Origin: a virus
DNA length: 64,000 nt
Direction: 5' to 3' (one strand)
IMG/VR virus record: IMGVR_UViG_3300034012_002457
Span: 1 to 64,000 of that record
A program made the position numbers and the translations under genes. This document shows, piece after piece, positions 8,536-15,383 of this stretch. Positions within the stretch are counted from its first letter, which is position 1, and every line of letters starts with the position of its first letter. Under the pieces are notes generated by a model. It saw only the letters and a list, made by a program, of their open reading frames with translations. It did no database searches and had not been told where the DNA came from.

Positions 8536-9476
8536 CCTTCTTGATAGACACTGACAAAGACAGTGCCAGTTTTAGTGAGGGGAAGAATGCGATCACGAAG
8601 ATCAATATTATGACAGCGCACGCAACCATGTGTTGGGAAAAGAGGTTGCTTGGGTGCCCATGCGCCAGGCCAGCCGCATGCGCTGCCGCCACCATGGATC
8701 ATAATCCCAGCCCGACCATTGCCAGCTTCTTGATTTTCCAGCTCTACTAAATCAAAACTGTACCAGCCATAGGCCATCAGCGTGCGATCATAGGCAGGCT
8801 TGTTTCCTTTTTTCTCATAGTCTTTATAAATGGCACCAACTTTGTAAAGCCCAGGAGGCGTGTCTGAATTTTGCAGCTTAAATTCATTGTCAGAATATTG
8901 CCCGCGAGCAAGACAAGGAATTTCCCATAAAAATTCGCCTTCAAAATTAAAGGCTTTCATTGTTTCACTAATGTCATTAACAATGAGATGGGAATCTCCT
9001 TTTTTAAAGCCAAACTGTTGAGGCTTTTTCTTGGGACCAATCATGATAATTTGTGTGGATTCAGGAGCATATTCCTTCATTAGCTTAGATAGCTTCGTTG
9101 GATAGTCGGGATCAGTGGCATAGCGCTGCTCCTTTAATGCACGAGCTGCTGCATAACGATTGGGCGCGTTATTAATGCCTTTAAAATGGCGATAGTCTTT
9201 ATACCAACGAGTGACAAGATAATCAATGCATGCAGCAAGGCTGGGAAAATCAATAAAACCAGCCTTAATGGTCACCCACTGACCGTCGTACCATTCTTGA
9301 GTGGTTGTGGCAGTGCCAGGTCCCTTCAAGCCAAGATAATTGTTTTTGCCACTAGTGCGCTTACCAAAGCCACTTTCTAAGCAGCATTGTGCTGCGACAA
9401 GCTCGGGATAGCGAGCGCCGCAACGACGGGCTGTCTGGAAGCATTCATCCCAGAATGCCCTATTGTTAGCCCACAT
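8532..9476 (-). CDS. Endolysin: GH73-type muramidase fused to an L,D-transpeptidase-fold domain
   Basis: 314 residues. The N-terminal half (about 1-140) is a FlgJ/GH73-like glucosaminidase: ELVAAQCCLESGFGKRTSGK with the putative acid E34, then NYLGLKG and the late YATDPDYPTKL typical of the family. The C-terminal half ends in a YkuD-type motif: IMIHGGG, then PTHGCVRCHNIDL with nucleophile Cys about 285. Together these predict cleavage of the glycan strand plus an activity on peptide stems. No signal peptide is seen, so export probably depends on a holin, for which two candidates are encoded nearby. Confidence 0.8.
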   Translation of the reverse strand: MWANNRAFWDECFQTARRCGARYPELVAAQCCLESGFGKRTSGKNNYLGLKGPGTATTTQEWYDGQWVTIKAGFIDFPSLAACIDYLVTRWYKDYRHFKGINNAPNRYAAARALKEQRYATDPDYPTKLSKLMKEYAPESTQIIMIGPKKKPQQFGFKKGDSHLIVNDISETMKAFNFEGEFLWEIPCLARGQYSDNEFKLQNSDTPPGLYKVGAIYKDYEKKGNKPAYDRTLMAYGWYSFDLVELENQEAGNGRAGIMIHGGGSACGWPGAWAPKQPLFPTHGCVRCHNIDLRDRILPLTKTGTVFVSVYQEG

Positions 9477-9485
9477 GGCTAAGCC

Positions 9486-9629
9486 TCAGTTCTTCACGCG
9501 GAAGACAGTCTTCAGTCCTTCCATGAGGAGTTGAAGCACGTTGTTACTTTTCCAGGGAGAACGATCAAGAATTTGATCGGCGGCGGCAATTAAAATACCA
9601 CCAATAACAAACCACTCAGCTCCGCCCAT
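9486..9629 (-). CDS. Small membrane protein, candidate holin
   Basis: 47 residues, read directly from the sequence: MGGAEWFVIGGILIAAADQI, a helix of about 18 hydrophobic residues, then DRSPWKSNNVLQLLMEGLKT. This one-segment layout with a conserved KSN.. VLQ..L.. tail is common beside phage lysis genes. It lies between the endolysin and another membrane protein on the same strand, which supports a holin or holin-accessory role. Confidence 0.6.
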   Translation of the reverse strand: MGGAEWFVIGGILIAAADQILDRSPWKSNNVLQLLMEGLKTVFRVKN

Positions 9630-9657
9630 TGTTATAAAGCGAATTTATATCTTTAGC

Positions 9658-9867
9658 TTAGCGTCGAATTTCCAATGAACGCACTCTACTTTCTAAAGCC
9701 GTAATATTTTCAGTGAGTGTGTCAAGCTTTTCCGTGATGCTTTCAATTTGCGTGGCCACTTTTACCTGCTGATGCCCAACTGTAACCAGCATTGCGCCAG
9801 TGGATAGCAGCATGCCAGCCGTTAATGTGGCCACAAAATTAGCAAAACCTTCTTGAAAGCTTTTCAT
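9658..9867 (-). CDS. Membrane protein with coiled coil (holin/spanin-like)
   Basis: 69 residues from the first ATG (an upstream in-frame TTG at 9888 is less likely). One hydrophobic segment (FVATLTAGMLLSTGAMLVTV) is followed by a heptad-like helix (ITEKLDTLTENITALESRVR). One transmembrane helix plus a coiled coil is typical of phage holin-associated or spanin-like proteins. First gene of the - strand lysis block. Confidence 0.55.
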   Translation of the reverse strand: MKSFQEGFANFVATLTAGMLLSTGAMLVTVGHQQVKVATQIESITEKLDTLTENITALESRVRSLEIRR

Positions 9868-9954
9868 TGCTGGCAGCGCATTTATCAATTATAGACATTC
9901 TCAGCAGGGCAAATTTAGCGGTTAGATTAGTGGCAAGAAAATTAAATATGCGCC

Positions 9955-10434
9955 ATGCCAATTGCGAATGGTCCCGATGAGCTATTACATTCTCTCATTG
10001 AACTTCGCCCTGGAGATGCACGACGCCGATTTAGAAAGAGCATTTTTGAAGACTATCCGTTGAAAGGACCGTTCGGGCAGTGTGCCTGCGCCTACTGCGG
10101 CAAGTGGAACGAAAAGCTTACTTTGGACCACATTGTTCCCAAAAGCAAGGGCGGTCCGCATTTTGCAAAATATAACTTAGTGCCATCTTGCAAAAGCTGT
10201 AATTTAGACAAAGGGGCAGAGCGTATTTTTGAATGGTGGAGGCCGCAACAATTTTGGACGCCTCGTCGAGAAGAAATTTTGACGAGCTGGGTGCATTGCC
10301 ATAGCTTTGTCAGCGCTCACACCTCCCTGCAAGATGTGGAGGCATATGCCGAGGATCGCGGCCTTTATATTCCTTCGCAAGAAAAAGCCCCCATTGTTGG
10401 GGGCTTTCTATTAGGAACAGTTTGCGCTGCTTAG
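9955..10434 (+). CDS. HNH endonuclease
   Basis: 159 residues. An HNH core is clear: CAYCGKWNEKLTLDHIVPKS (zinc Cys pair, then the catalytic DH), followed by GGPHFAKYNLVPSCKSCNLD (the N residue and second Cys pair). It is a free-standing nuclease of the type that cuts DNA and can promote its own spread. The last 17 codons run through a terminator hairpin at 10384, so its 3' end doubles as the terminator between convergent units. Confidence 0.85.
   Translation: MPIANGPDELLHSLIELRPGDARRRFRKSIFEDYPLKGPFGQCACAYCGKWNEKLTLDHIVPKSKGGPHFAKYNLVPSCKSCNLDKGAERIFEWWRPQQFWTPRREEILTSWVHCHSFVSAHTSLQDVEAYAEDRGLYIPSQEKAPIVGGFLLGTVCAA
10384..10407. terminator. Bidirectional terminator inside the end of the HNH gene
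   Basis: Perfect 9-bp inverted repeat AAAGCCCCC / GGGGGCTTT with loop ATTGTT. Read on either strand it ends in a T-run (TTTCT on +, TTTTTC on -), so it can stop both the HNH transcript and the convergent nucleotide-metabolism transcript. Confidence 0.75.
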
Positions 10435-10802
10435 CAATCGTTAATAGGAGAGAACATGGGCTCATCAATTGCCCTTTCTCCAATGCGAGCGCCAGGCATG
10501 GGGCAGAAGCCATCTTTGCAATTGTTTTCAATGGCATCAAGGGCTTCCTTCTCTTGCTCCATTTCCATGGCAAAAATGAGAGCCTTTAGATACCACTTGG
10601 CTTTCTTTAAATCTTCTAAGCCGTTTTTGTTTTCATAGCGCCAAATATATTTGAGCACATTGCCCTTAAGAAAGCCACGAAAGGCTTCAGGGCTCATGCA
10701 AGCTTCTAGTGCTTCAATGGCCTCGATGCCACCAGATGCATAGTGCATGGGGCTGTTAACTGGATCAAACACTTTAGGGCGACCTTCAAAAGGAACAGTC
10801 AT
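10431..10802 (-). CDS. DUF3310 family protein
   Basis: 123 residues from ATG 10802. The signature HYASGGIEAIEALEACM, then FLKGNVLKYIWRYENKNGLE and DLKKAKWYLKALI, is the phage DUF3310 pattern (HY..GgiE.ie, GN.iKYi.R...K.g.eDL.KA..Yl). Members sit among phage nucleotide-metabolism genes; biochemical role not established to my knowledge. A longer upstream reading overlaps thyX out of frame and was rejected. It overlaps thyX by 17 bp and probably shares its transcript. Confidence 0.8.
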   Translation of the reverse strand: MTVPFEGRPKVFDPVNSPMHYASGGIEAIEALEACMSPEAFRGFLKGNVLKYIWRYENKNGLEDLKKAKWYLKALIFAMEMEQEKEALDAIENNCKDGFCPMPGARIGERAIDEPMFSPINDC

Positions 10803-11502
10803 TGGCTTCAAAAGCATCAAAAGCCTCTCGGAACAGAGGCCGTGCCAGCAAGGATAGTGCCTGAGCATAGGCTTGGATTTCACCTTGAGCATCTGCTGGT
10901 GAGCGAAGGCTGATGAAATGCAGCAATGCTTGCAAACTACAGGTCCAGGTGAAGGAAGTATAGAGCGACGTGGGCAGTACGCCACGAGCTTGTTCTTTAC
11001 TCACACCAAGCGCCATGAGCGTCTGATAAGCGCCTTTGGCGGCCTGCAAGCCCTTGGCATATTCAATCATGGCTATCTCATTGGAGCGGCCTTCCAGGGG
11101 GCCGGCTGAGGCTTGTTTATTGCTATCGCTTTGCTGGCGAAACTCACGAGGCATGTAAAATTCCTCACTATCAGCTTCACAATATCTAAAGCTTTTCTCA
11201 TTCCAGCCCAATTGGTCATTGGCATAAGTGCCGCCAATAACGTGCTTCCACCATTGCCGAGCAATGAAGAGAGGAGCTTTAACTTGCCACTTTGTTACAA
11301 CACCACGAAACGGGCTGGTATGTTGATGCTTAACTAAATAATTCAGGAGTTTTTGATCTTTCTCCGACCATTCAGCGCTGCTTTGGCCAAAAGATTGGCG
11401 AGCATCGCAGACGATATCAATAGAACTGCCCATCCAGTCAATAAGACGCACAAAGCTGATGCCATCGTTCAAAGGATCAATAGAGGAGTTAATGGGAGCC
11501 AT
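10786..11502 (-). CDS. thyX: FAD-dependent thymidylate synthase (ThyX)
   Basis: 238 residues from ATG 11502. ThyX makes dTMP from dUMP using FAD and methylene-tetrahydrofolate. Recognisable are HTSPFRG near residue 61, the segment PLFIARQWWKHVIGG and WNEKSFRY near 100-107, and the C-terminal TSLYTSFTWTCSLQALLHFI. The classical RHRxxSxNExSxRY signature is altered: KHV replaces RHR and about eight extra residues precede NEKSFRY. Such divergence is known among phage ThyX, so activity is probable but not certain. Confidence 0.85.
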   Translation of the reverse strand: MAPINSSIDPLNDGISFVRLIDWMGSSIDIVCDARQSFGQSSAEWSEKDQKLLNYLVKHQHTSPFRGVVTKWQVKAPLFIARQWWKHVIGGTYANDQLGWNEKSFRYCEADSEEFYMPREFRQQSDSNKQASAGPLEGRSNEIAMIEYAKGLQAAKGAYQTLMALGVSKEQARGVLPTSLYTSFTWTCSLQALLHFISLRSPADAQGEIQAYAQALSLLARPLFREAFDAFEANDCSF

Positions 11503-11848
11503 GAAACAGAGAGGCCGGGCGCAAACGCTGCAAGCTGATTGTAGGCGAGATCTTGGTTTCTGAATGCCAGACAACTACTGCCCGTTTCTTTCCACCATTA
11601 AAAACAAAACCAATGAGAGTACCGACAATGCTAGTCAGCATCCATCCTGCTGCTGTTGGCTGCACATATACCACTTCTTCTCCAGGGCACCATTCGTGAT
11701 CGCGTGGGGTGTGTGGAAGCTGAAATGGACGGTGCTCCGTAGCTTTAATTACGGCTTTCTTTCCATCGTCCACCTTGTAAACAAACTGTCTGCCATAGCC
11801 CCTCCTGGTTAGGCTAAAGCAAACAGTTTTGGAATAATGTCCACGCAT
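11489..11848 (-). CDS. Hypothetical protein upstream of thyX
   Basis: 119 residues. The C-terminal part (GEEVVYVQPTAAGWMLTSIV, then VVVWHSETKISPTISLQRLR) has the look of a small SH3-like beta-barrel that ends in SLQ.LRP. No named family. Overlaps thyX by 14 bp. Its start lies within 12 bp of the divergent gene at 11837, so the start codons overlap on opposite strands and one may be misplaced. Confidence 0.5.
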   Translation of the reverse strand: MRGHYSKTVCFSLTRRGYGRQFVYKVDDGKKAVIKATEHRPFQLPHTPRDHEWCPGEEVVYVQPTAAGWMLTSIVGTLIGFVFNGGKKRAVVVWHSETKISPTISLQRLRPASLFHGSH

Positions 11849-12208
11849 TTCTCTATTCCAGTAGAGTTAAGCTATCAAGGCCGTCCTTACATTGCTGCCA
11901 TGGGTCCGTTTGAACGCAGTTTAGAAAGAGACTTCGCTTTGGCTGCCAATAAGCGTGCCATTGCAGAATGCTCTGACGTGGAAAAACTGCGGGAAGTGGC
12001 AGTAAATTTAATGGAAGGTTGGTCCAACATGCAAGAGGCTGTGGGCTCGTTGGTTAAGGAAAACCTGGAGCTGCGTCAAGCCATGTCCGTGAAAGAATGG
12101 GATTTGCAAGCTGCTGCTGAACTGCTCGATGAAGCTACGCAAATGGTCAATGACGAAGTGCAGCGGCAATCTTCTCAAGCCAAAAGGCGTCTTTGGCCGT
12201 TTGGCTAG
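11837..12208 (+). CDS. Coiled-coil hypothetical protein
   Basis: 123 residues, almost entirely helical (SLERDFALAANKRAIAECSD, VGSLVKENLELRQAM, EWDLQAAAELLDEATQM) with a basic tail QAKRRLWPFG. No family recognised. A lone + strand gene in a - strand block; its 3' end overlaps the convergent nuclease gene at 12147 by 62 bp. Confidence 0.55.
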   Translation: MSTHFSIPVELSYQGRPYIAAMGPFERSLERDFALAANKRAIAECSDVEKLREVAVNLMEGWSNMQEAVGSLVKENLELRQAMSVKEWDLQAAAELLDEATQMVNDEVQRQSSQAKRRLWPFG

Positions 12209-12506
12209 TCAATAAAAACACTCTCCATCCTCCCATTGTGGCGAGGTTGAACTTTCGGGCATCACGCTCATAACCACTGCCGGTAACGTGACGGCCTCGA
12301 TTGAAAGTTCCGCCTTGGATTTCAATGAGGCTATTGGATGGGAGGTGAGCGAAGTCAGCCCGATAACGCTTAGATCGTTTTGATTTTGCATAGCGCTCTT
12401 GAAAATCAGCTTCCCAAGTGGGAACATCACTGAATTCTCTGATCAATGTAAGATCGGGATAGTGAGCTTGCCACAGTCCGAGAAACTGATCTTCAAGGGC
12501 ACTCAC
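12147..12506 (-). CDS. PD-(D/E)XK-type nuclease
   Basis: 119 residues. The core YRADFAHLPSNSLIEIQGG, then RHVTGSGYERDARKFNLATM and GWRVFLLTS, matches small phage nucleases of the PD-(D/E)XK fold, with the metal-binding D of RADF and the E.Q of IEIQ. These resemble VRR-NUC or Holliday-junction-type enzymes and act on branched or damaged DNA. It lies beside dNTP-metabolism and recombination genes. Confidence 0.65.
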   Translation of the reverse strand: MSALEDQFLGLWQAHYPDLTLIREFSDVPTWEADFQERYAKSKRSKRYRADFAHLPSNSLIEIQGGTFNRGRHVTGSGYERDARKFNLATMGGWRVFLLTSQTAKDAFWLEKIAAALRH

Positions 12507-12509
12507 GCA

Positions 12510-13094
12510 TCAGACGGCAGCGAAAGATACTTTAGCGCCTTGATTCTGATACTTTCCTTTGCCATAGGCTTGGCCTACGTCGCCAGAAAGCTGCATAAAC
12601 ATGATTTGCACTATGCCTTCATTGGCATAAATGCGAGCCGGAAAAGCCAGGGGATTGACAATACAAATAGTGAGAAAGCCAGACCAACCAGGCTCAATTG
12701 GCGTAACGTTAATGATGGTGCCTTGACGTGCATACGTACTTTTCCCATCGCATATGCCCATCACATTGTTGGGCATCGTGATGCGTTCAAGACTAACGCC
12801 TAATGCGTAGGAAAAAGGAGGTAAAACAAAGAAAGTGCTGCCCAGTTCTTCGATGGGCGTCGCTTCATACATGACGCCCTCGTCAAACTTCTTCACATCT
12901 AGCGCCTTGGCTTCTTGGTTGTTGTTGATGACCATGAAGCCCTTGGGAGACAGGCGGAGGTCGTAACCAGCGTGCGACAAACCGTAGGACAATGCCTTGG
13001 TGCCATTGTCAAGCTCACGGCGCTTTTCGCCAGTGAAGGGGAAGATGATGTCGTTTTCAGCGAGGATGCTGATTTCCTTGTCAGCGAGAAGCAT
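12510..13094 (-). CDS. dCTP deaminase / dUTPase superfamily protein, catalytic Glu replaced by Cys
   Basis: 194 residues from ATG 13094. The family core is clear: GYDLRLS near 43, CDGKSTYARQG (Ser119 and Arg123 at the substrate-binding positions) and PGWSGFLTICIVN near 136-147. Dcd enzymes turn dCTP into dUTP to feed dTMP synthesis, which would fit the nearby thyX. However, the gap-free alignment of GWSGFLTICIVN with GWSGCIVLEFYN of E. coli Dcd puts Cys144 where the general-base glutamate should be. Deaminase activity is therefore doubtful; binding, dUTPase-like or regulatory roles are alternatives. Confidence 0.75.
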   Translation of the reverse strand: MLLADKEISILAENDIIFPFTGEKRRELDNGTKALSYGLSHAGYDLRLSPKGFMVINNNQEAKALDVKKFDEGVMYEATPIEELGSTFFVLPPFSYALGVSLERITMPNNVMGICDGKSTYARQGTIINVTPIEPGWSGFLTICIVNPLAFPARIYANEGIVQIMFMQLSGDVGQAYGKGKYQNQGAKVSFAAV

Positions 13095-13281
13095 CGTTTG
13101 AAGAGCGAGAGAACAAGCCCATGGTGAGCCAAACAAGAATTGCAGCAGGCCAAAAAGGCACGGACGGCCAGATTGCCTGGACCGCCCATGCCCCTAAACA
13201 AGCCGCTCCAAAACTAACGCCCAAGACAATGCCAACTGCCAAAAGGTAGATTGGCCAGTCAATGGGTTCGGAGCGCTTCAT
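13081..13281 (-). CDS. Small two-helix membrane protein
   Basis: 66 residues with two hydrophobic segments (YLLAVGIVLGVSFGAACLGA and IWPSVPFWPAAILVWLTMGL) and short polar ends. Overlaps the Dcd-like gene by 14 bp in the same operon. Function not recognised. Confidence 0.6.
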   Translation of the reverse strand: MKRSEPIDWPIYLLAVGIVLGVSFGAACLGAWAVQAIWPSVPFWPAAILVWLTMGLFSRSSNDASR

Positions 13282-13283
13282 GA

Positions 13284-13568
13284 TCAGAACAGATCGTCAG
13301 AAGACGAGGAGCGGCTGCTGCTGCCAGCGCCGTTGCCATCGTTCTTCCAGAAGCTGGAATAAGCCTTGGGGCTGTTCTCCATCTTGTTGACGGTCACTTG
13401 CCCTTTGTAATGAGGGGAAGTGTCCTTATCGCGCTTGTCGTTGTCCCACAGCGCCACGCGGAAGCTGTAGTTACCTTGGGCGTTGGGGCCGGCTTTTTTA
13501 GCAGCATTGAGAATGTCGGGAGTGAGATCGACGGTGCCGCTAAATACGGGCAGATTGCCAGAGGGCAT
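13284..13568 (-). CDS. Putative small single-strand DNA-binding protein
   Basis: 94 residues. The body reads VDLTPDILNAAKKAG, then YSFRVALWDNDKRDKDTSPH and YKGQV, which could be a short OB-fold. It ends in a Ser-rich linker and an acidic tip SSSSDDLF, as in SSB proteins whose acidic ...F tail recruits replication partners. GAGGA lies upstream of ATG. The neighbours (annealing protein, exonuclease, primase-helicase) support the assignment, but sequence alone does not prove it. Confidence 0.5.
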   Translation of the reverse strand: MPSGNLPVFSGTVDLTPDILNAAKKAGPNAQGNYSFRVALWDNDKRDKDTSPHYKGQVTVNKMENSPKAYSSFWKNDGNGAGSSSRSSSSDDLF

Positions 13569-13639
13569 TGGTTGTTCCTCAAAGGAGTGTAGTGGGCCCT
13601 GGACGGGCTGCTCCAGCTTAAGCCCGTTTCACCAAAAGG

Positions 13640-14404
13640 CTACGCTCCACGGTCCATAGAAATTGTTAAGGGCATTCCGCCTGGATAGTGGTCAAAGAAA
13701 TACTGTTGCGTCTTCTGCACCATCAAGCCCGCTTGCATGGCCAATTCCCCTGCCGATAGGCTCACCACCTGCGCTTCTTGCCCTTTTTCTGTATCGGGGT
13801 CATAAATGGCGATGGCGCAATGCGCTTCGTTGATTTCAATGTCATACATCTGCTCAATGGCCTGCACATAAGCACCGAGCTGCATCCGATAGTCGGCTAG
13901 CTGTGTATCAGGCTTTTGTTTGTAGCTGGTCTTCCAATCGAGCAGCGCATAGTCGCCATTGTTCATCTTGGCGAGCATGTCAAACGTTCCTGAGTAGCCA
14001 ATCTGCCTCGCATTGTCATACCAAGCAATGGCGCTTTCAATGAGAAGAGGACTATCTACTTTCTCAAGGAACGATGAAATGGAAGTGAAATAGGGCACAT
14101 AATTTGGATGGGAATCAAGATGGCAATTCACATCCTCTCCATTCCATAGATCCTCTAAAACGCCATGCAACCAGTTGCCACGATCAACGGCATTACGAGT
14201 GCGGCGATTCGCCTCTTCATTGCCCACTTTTTTGCGCCAGTTCATGAGCGCCGCAATTTTGCCAGGGGGCGAACACGCGCTCGCAATAGTCGTCACAGAG
14301 GGCAAAACACACCCTCCGGGGACATTGGGAAAATCGTCGCAGAGATAGTATCTCCTTTTGTCTATCTGCAGCCGGTTGGGTTCGTATCGTGCGAGCTTGG
14401 GCAT
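13640..14404 (-). CDS. RecB/Cas4-like PD-(D/E)XK exonuclease
   Basis: 254 residues from ATG 14404. Motifs of the RecB-family nuclease fold are present in order: VDRGNWLHGVLEDLW (the Gx.H helix), YSGTFDMLAKMNNGDYALLD with the metal-binding D, WKTSYK with the catalytic lysine, and LADYRMQLGAYVQAIEQ (the Q..Y motif). Such phage exonucleases make 3' overhangs for single-strand annealing. The Sak3-type annealing gene and SSB-like gene on the same strand make a plausible three-part recombination set. Confidence 0.75.
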   Translation of the reverse strand: MPKLARYEPNRLQIDKRRYYLCDDFPNVPGGCVLPSVTTIASACSPPGKIAALMNWRKKVGNEEANRRTRNAVDRGNWLHGVLEDLWNGEDVNCHLDSHPNYVPYFTSISSFLEKVDSPLLIESAIAWYDNARQIGYSGTFDMLAKMNNGDYALLDWKTSYKQKPDTQLADYRMQLGAYVQAIEQMYDIEINEAHCAIAIYDPDTEKGQEAQVVSLSAGELAMQAGLMVQKTQQYFFDHYPGGMPLTISMDRGA

Positions 14405-14439
14405 CATGAGCCTGCTTAGACACAAATCGTAACAGGCCA

Positions 14440-14682
14440 TTAGTGGCTGCCATAGCTTTTTGTGCAATAATTTCCGTTTTTATACGTGCCCAACGGGCAA
14501 GTGGTATTTGGCACGGAATTGATGGACCACTTCCTTTCATTGCCTGCGCTAGGCGCACAATAGCCAGACAGTGAATAGTATCCCAGTGGACAAGTGTTGC
14601 CCACTTTTTGAATGGGAAAGGTTTGCGCCAATGTGGAAAATGGCGAGCAAACAATGCAGTAAATAGTGAGAATGGTTTTCAT
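14440..14682 (-). CDS. Secreted Cys-repeat small protein
   Basis: 80 residues from ATG 14682. A signal peptide is likely (MKTILTIYCIVCSPFSTLAQ, cleavage after LAQ or nearby). The mature part has two copies of a short motif: TCPLGYYSLSGYCAPS and TCPLGTYKNGNYCTKS. Paired cysteines in an exported protein suggest periplasmic disulphides. A role at the envelope of the infected cell is inferred; no named family. The following gene on the strand overlaps its start. Confidence 0.6.
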   Translation of the reverse strand: MKTILTIYCIVCSPFSTLAQTFPIQKVGNTCPLGYYSLSGYCAPSAGNERKWSINSVPNTTCPLGTYKNGNYCTKSYGSH

Positions 14683-14999
14683 TTTTCGTTTACATCCCAA
14701 AAGTAATCGCAGCCTTCTTCGGTGAATGGCGGCGTTTCGATATAGCTTTGCCAGCGACTAGCAGGCGCGATATAACGCCAACAATTTTCGCGGACAGGAC
14801 ATTCACCGCCTTGGCACATTGCAATGTCAGACATGAGGATTTTGCGTGAAATTTGAGCAAGATACTGCCTATCCACAAGAGGATCGTCAGCAAGAACTTT
14901 GAAAACAGCAGCAATGCGAAGATCGTTACTGAGGCCATCGTCAGGCCAATTCCAAAATGCCTCGTGGCATTTGTCAAGGAGGGCTTCATGATTCTTCAT
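14679..14999 (-). CDS. Hypothetical protein with conserved Cys cluster
   Basis: 106 residues. The N-terminal half is helical; the second half carries MCQGGECPVRENCWRYIAPA and ends EEGCDYFWDVNEK. Four cysteines in this spacing suggest a small metal site; similar C...C.R.....YF.. proteins are common in phages. I preferred this frame to an overlapping one at 14690 because of this pattern and the overlaps with both neighbours. Confidence 0.6.
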   Translation of the reverse strand: MKNHEALLDKCHEAFWNWPDDGLSNDLRIAAVFKVLADDPLVDRQYLAQISRKILMSDIAMCQGGECPVRENCWRYIAPASRWQSYIETPPFTEEGCDYFWDVNEK

Positions 15000-15213
15000 G
15001 AACGATGGTTGATGGGCGAATACTTTCCATTTCTTCTAGAACGGCAGCAAAACCATCAATAATGTTGCTGTCGCAAAAGCCAGCCCCACGGAGGAAGTGG
15101 GAAAAGTTTTCAATCACTTCACGACAAAAATTAGTGTCGGAAGTCATGGTTAAATGGAGATCGCCTTCGCGATAGCCATAAGTCCATTTTCCTATCGGGA
15201 AATCATGGTCCAT
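14986..15213 (-). CDS. Hypothetical protein
   Basis: 75 residues (WTYGYREGDLHLTMTSDTNF, then DGFAAVLEEMESIRP). Overlaps both neighbours by short stretches on the same strand, as expected in a compact operon. No family recognised. Confidence 0.55.
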   Translation of the reverse strand: MDHDFPIGKWTYGYREGDLHLTMTSDTNFCREVIENFSHFLRGAGFCDSNIIDGFAAVLEEMESIRPSTIVHEES

Positions 15214-15326
15214 AGCAAATAAACGAGGAGGGCAACGGTAAGGGCAATGAGAAAAACCAAAAGGAAAAGTCCTAATGGGTCATGAGCCAAATAAGGCGGA
15301 AGGAGATTCAGAAATGGGAAGTCCAT
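15192..15326 (-). CDS. 44-residue single-span membrane protein
   Basis: Read directly from the sequence: MDFPFLNLLPPYLAHDPLGL, then a strongly hydrophobic helix (FLLVFLIALTVALLVYLLWT) and the tail MISR. It overlaps the next gene by 22 bp. Function unknown; small membrane proteins of this size are common in phage early and middle operons. Confidence 0.5.
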   Translation of the reverse strand: MDFPFLNLLPPYLAHDPLGLFLLVFLIALTVALLVYLLWTMISR

Positions 15327-15350
15327 CGCTGTCTAAGCACAAGGATCCAG

Positions 15351-15373
15351 CAAAGGCCCGCGCAAGGCGGGCC
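15351..15373 (-). terminator. Hairpin terminator after the annealing-protein gene
   Basis: On the - strand, GGCCCGC / GCGGGCC forms a 7-bp stem with a 5-base loop, followed by TTTGCT. It lies 11 bases past the stop of the gene ending at 15384. The short T-run makes it weak, so read-through into the downstream genes is likely. Confidence 0.45.
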
Positions 15374-15383
15374 GCTGCTAGGT

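Noticed and set aside
14690-14989. 99-codon - strand frame overlapping the gene at 14679
   Set aside because: The alternative frame has the C..C...C...YF pattern and proper overlaps with both neighbours.
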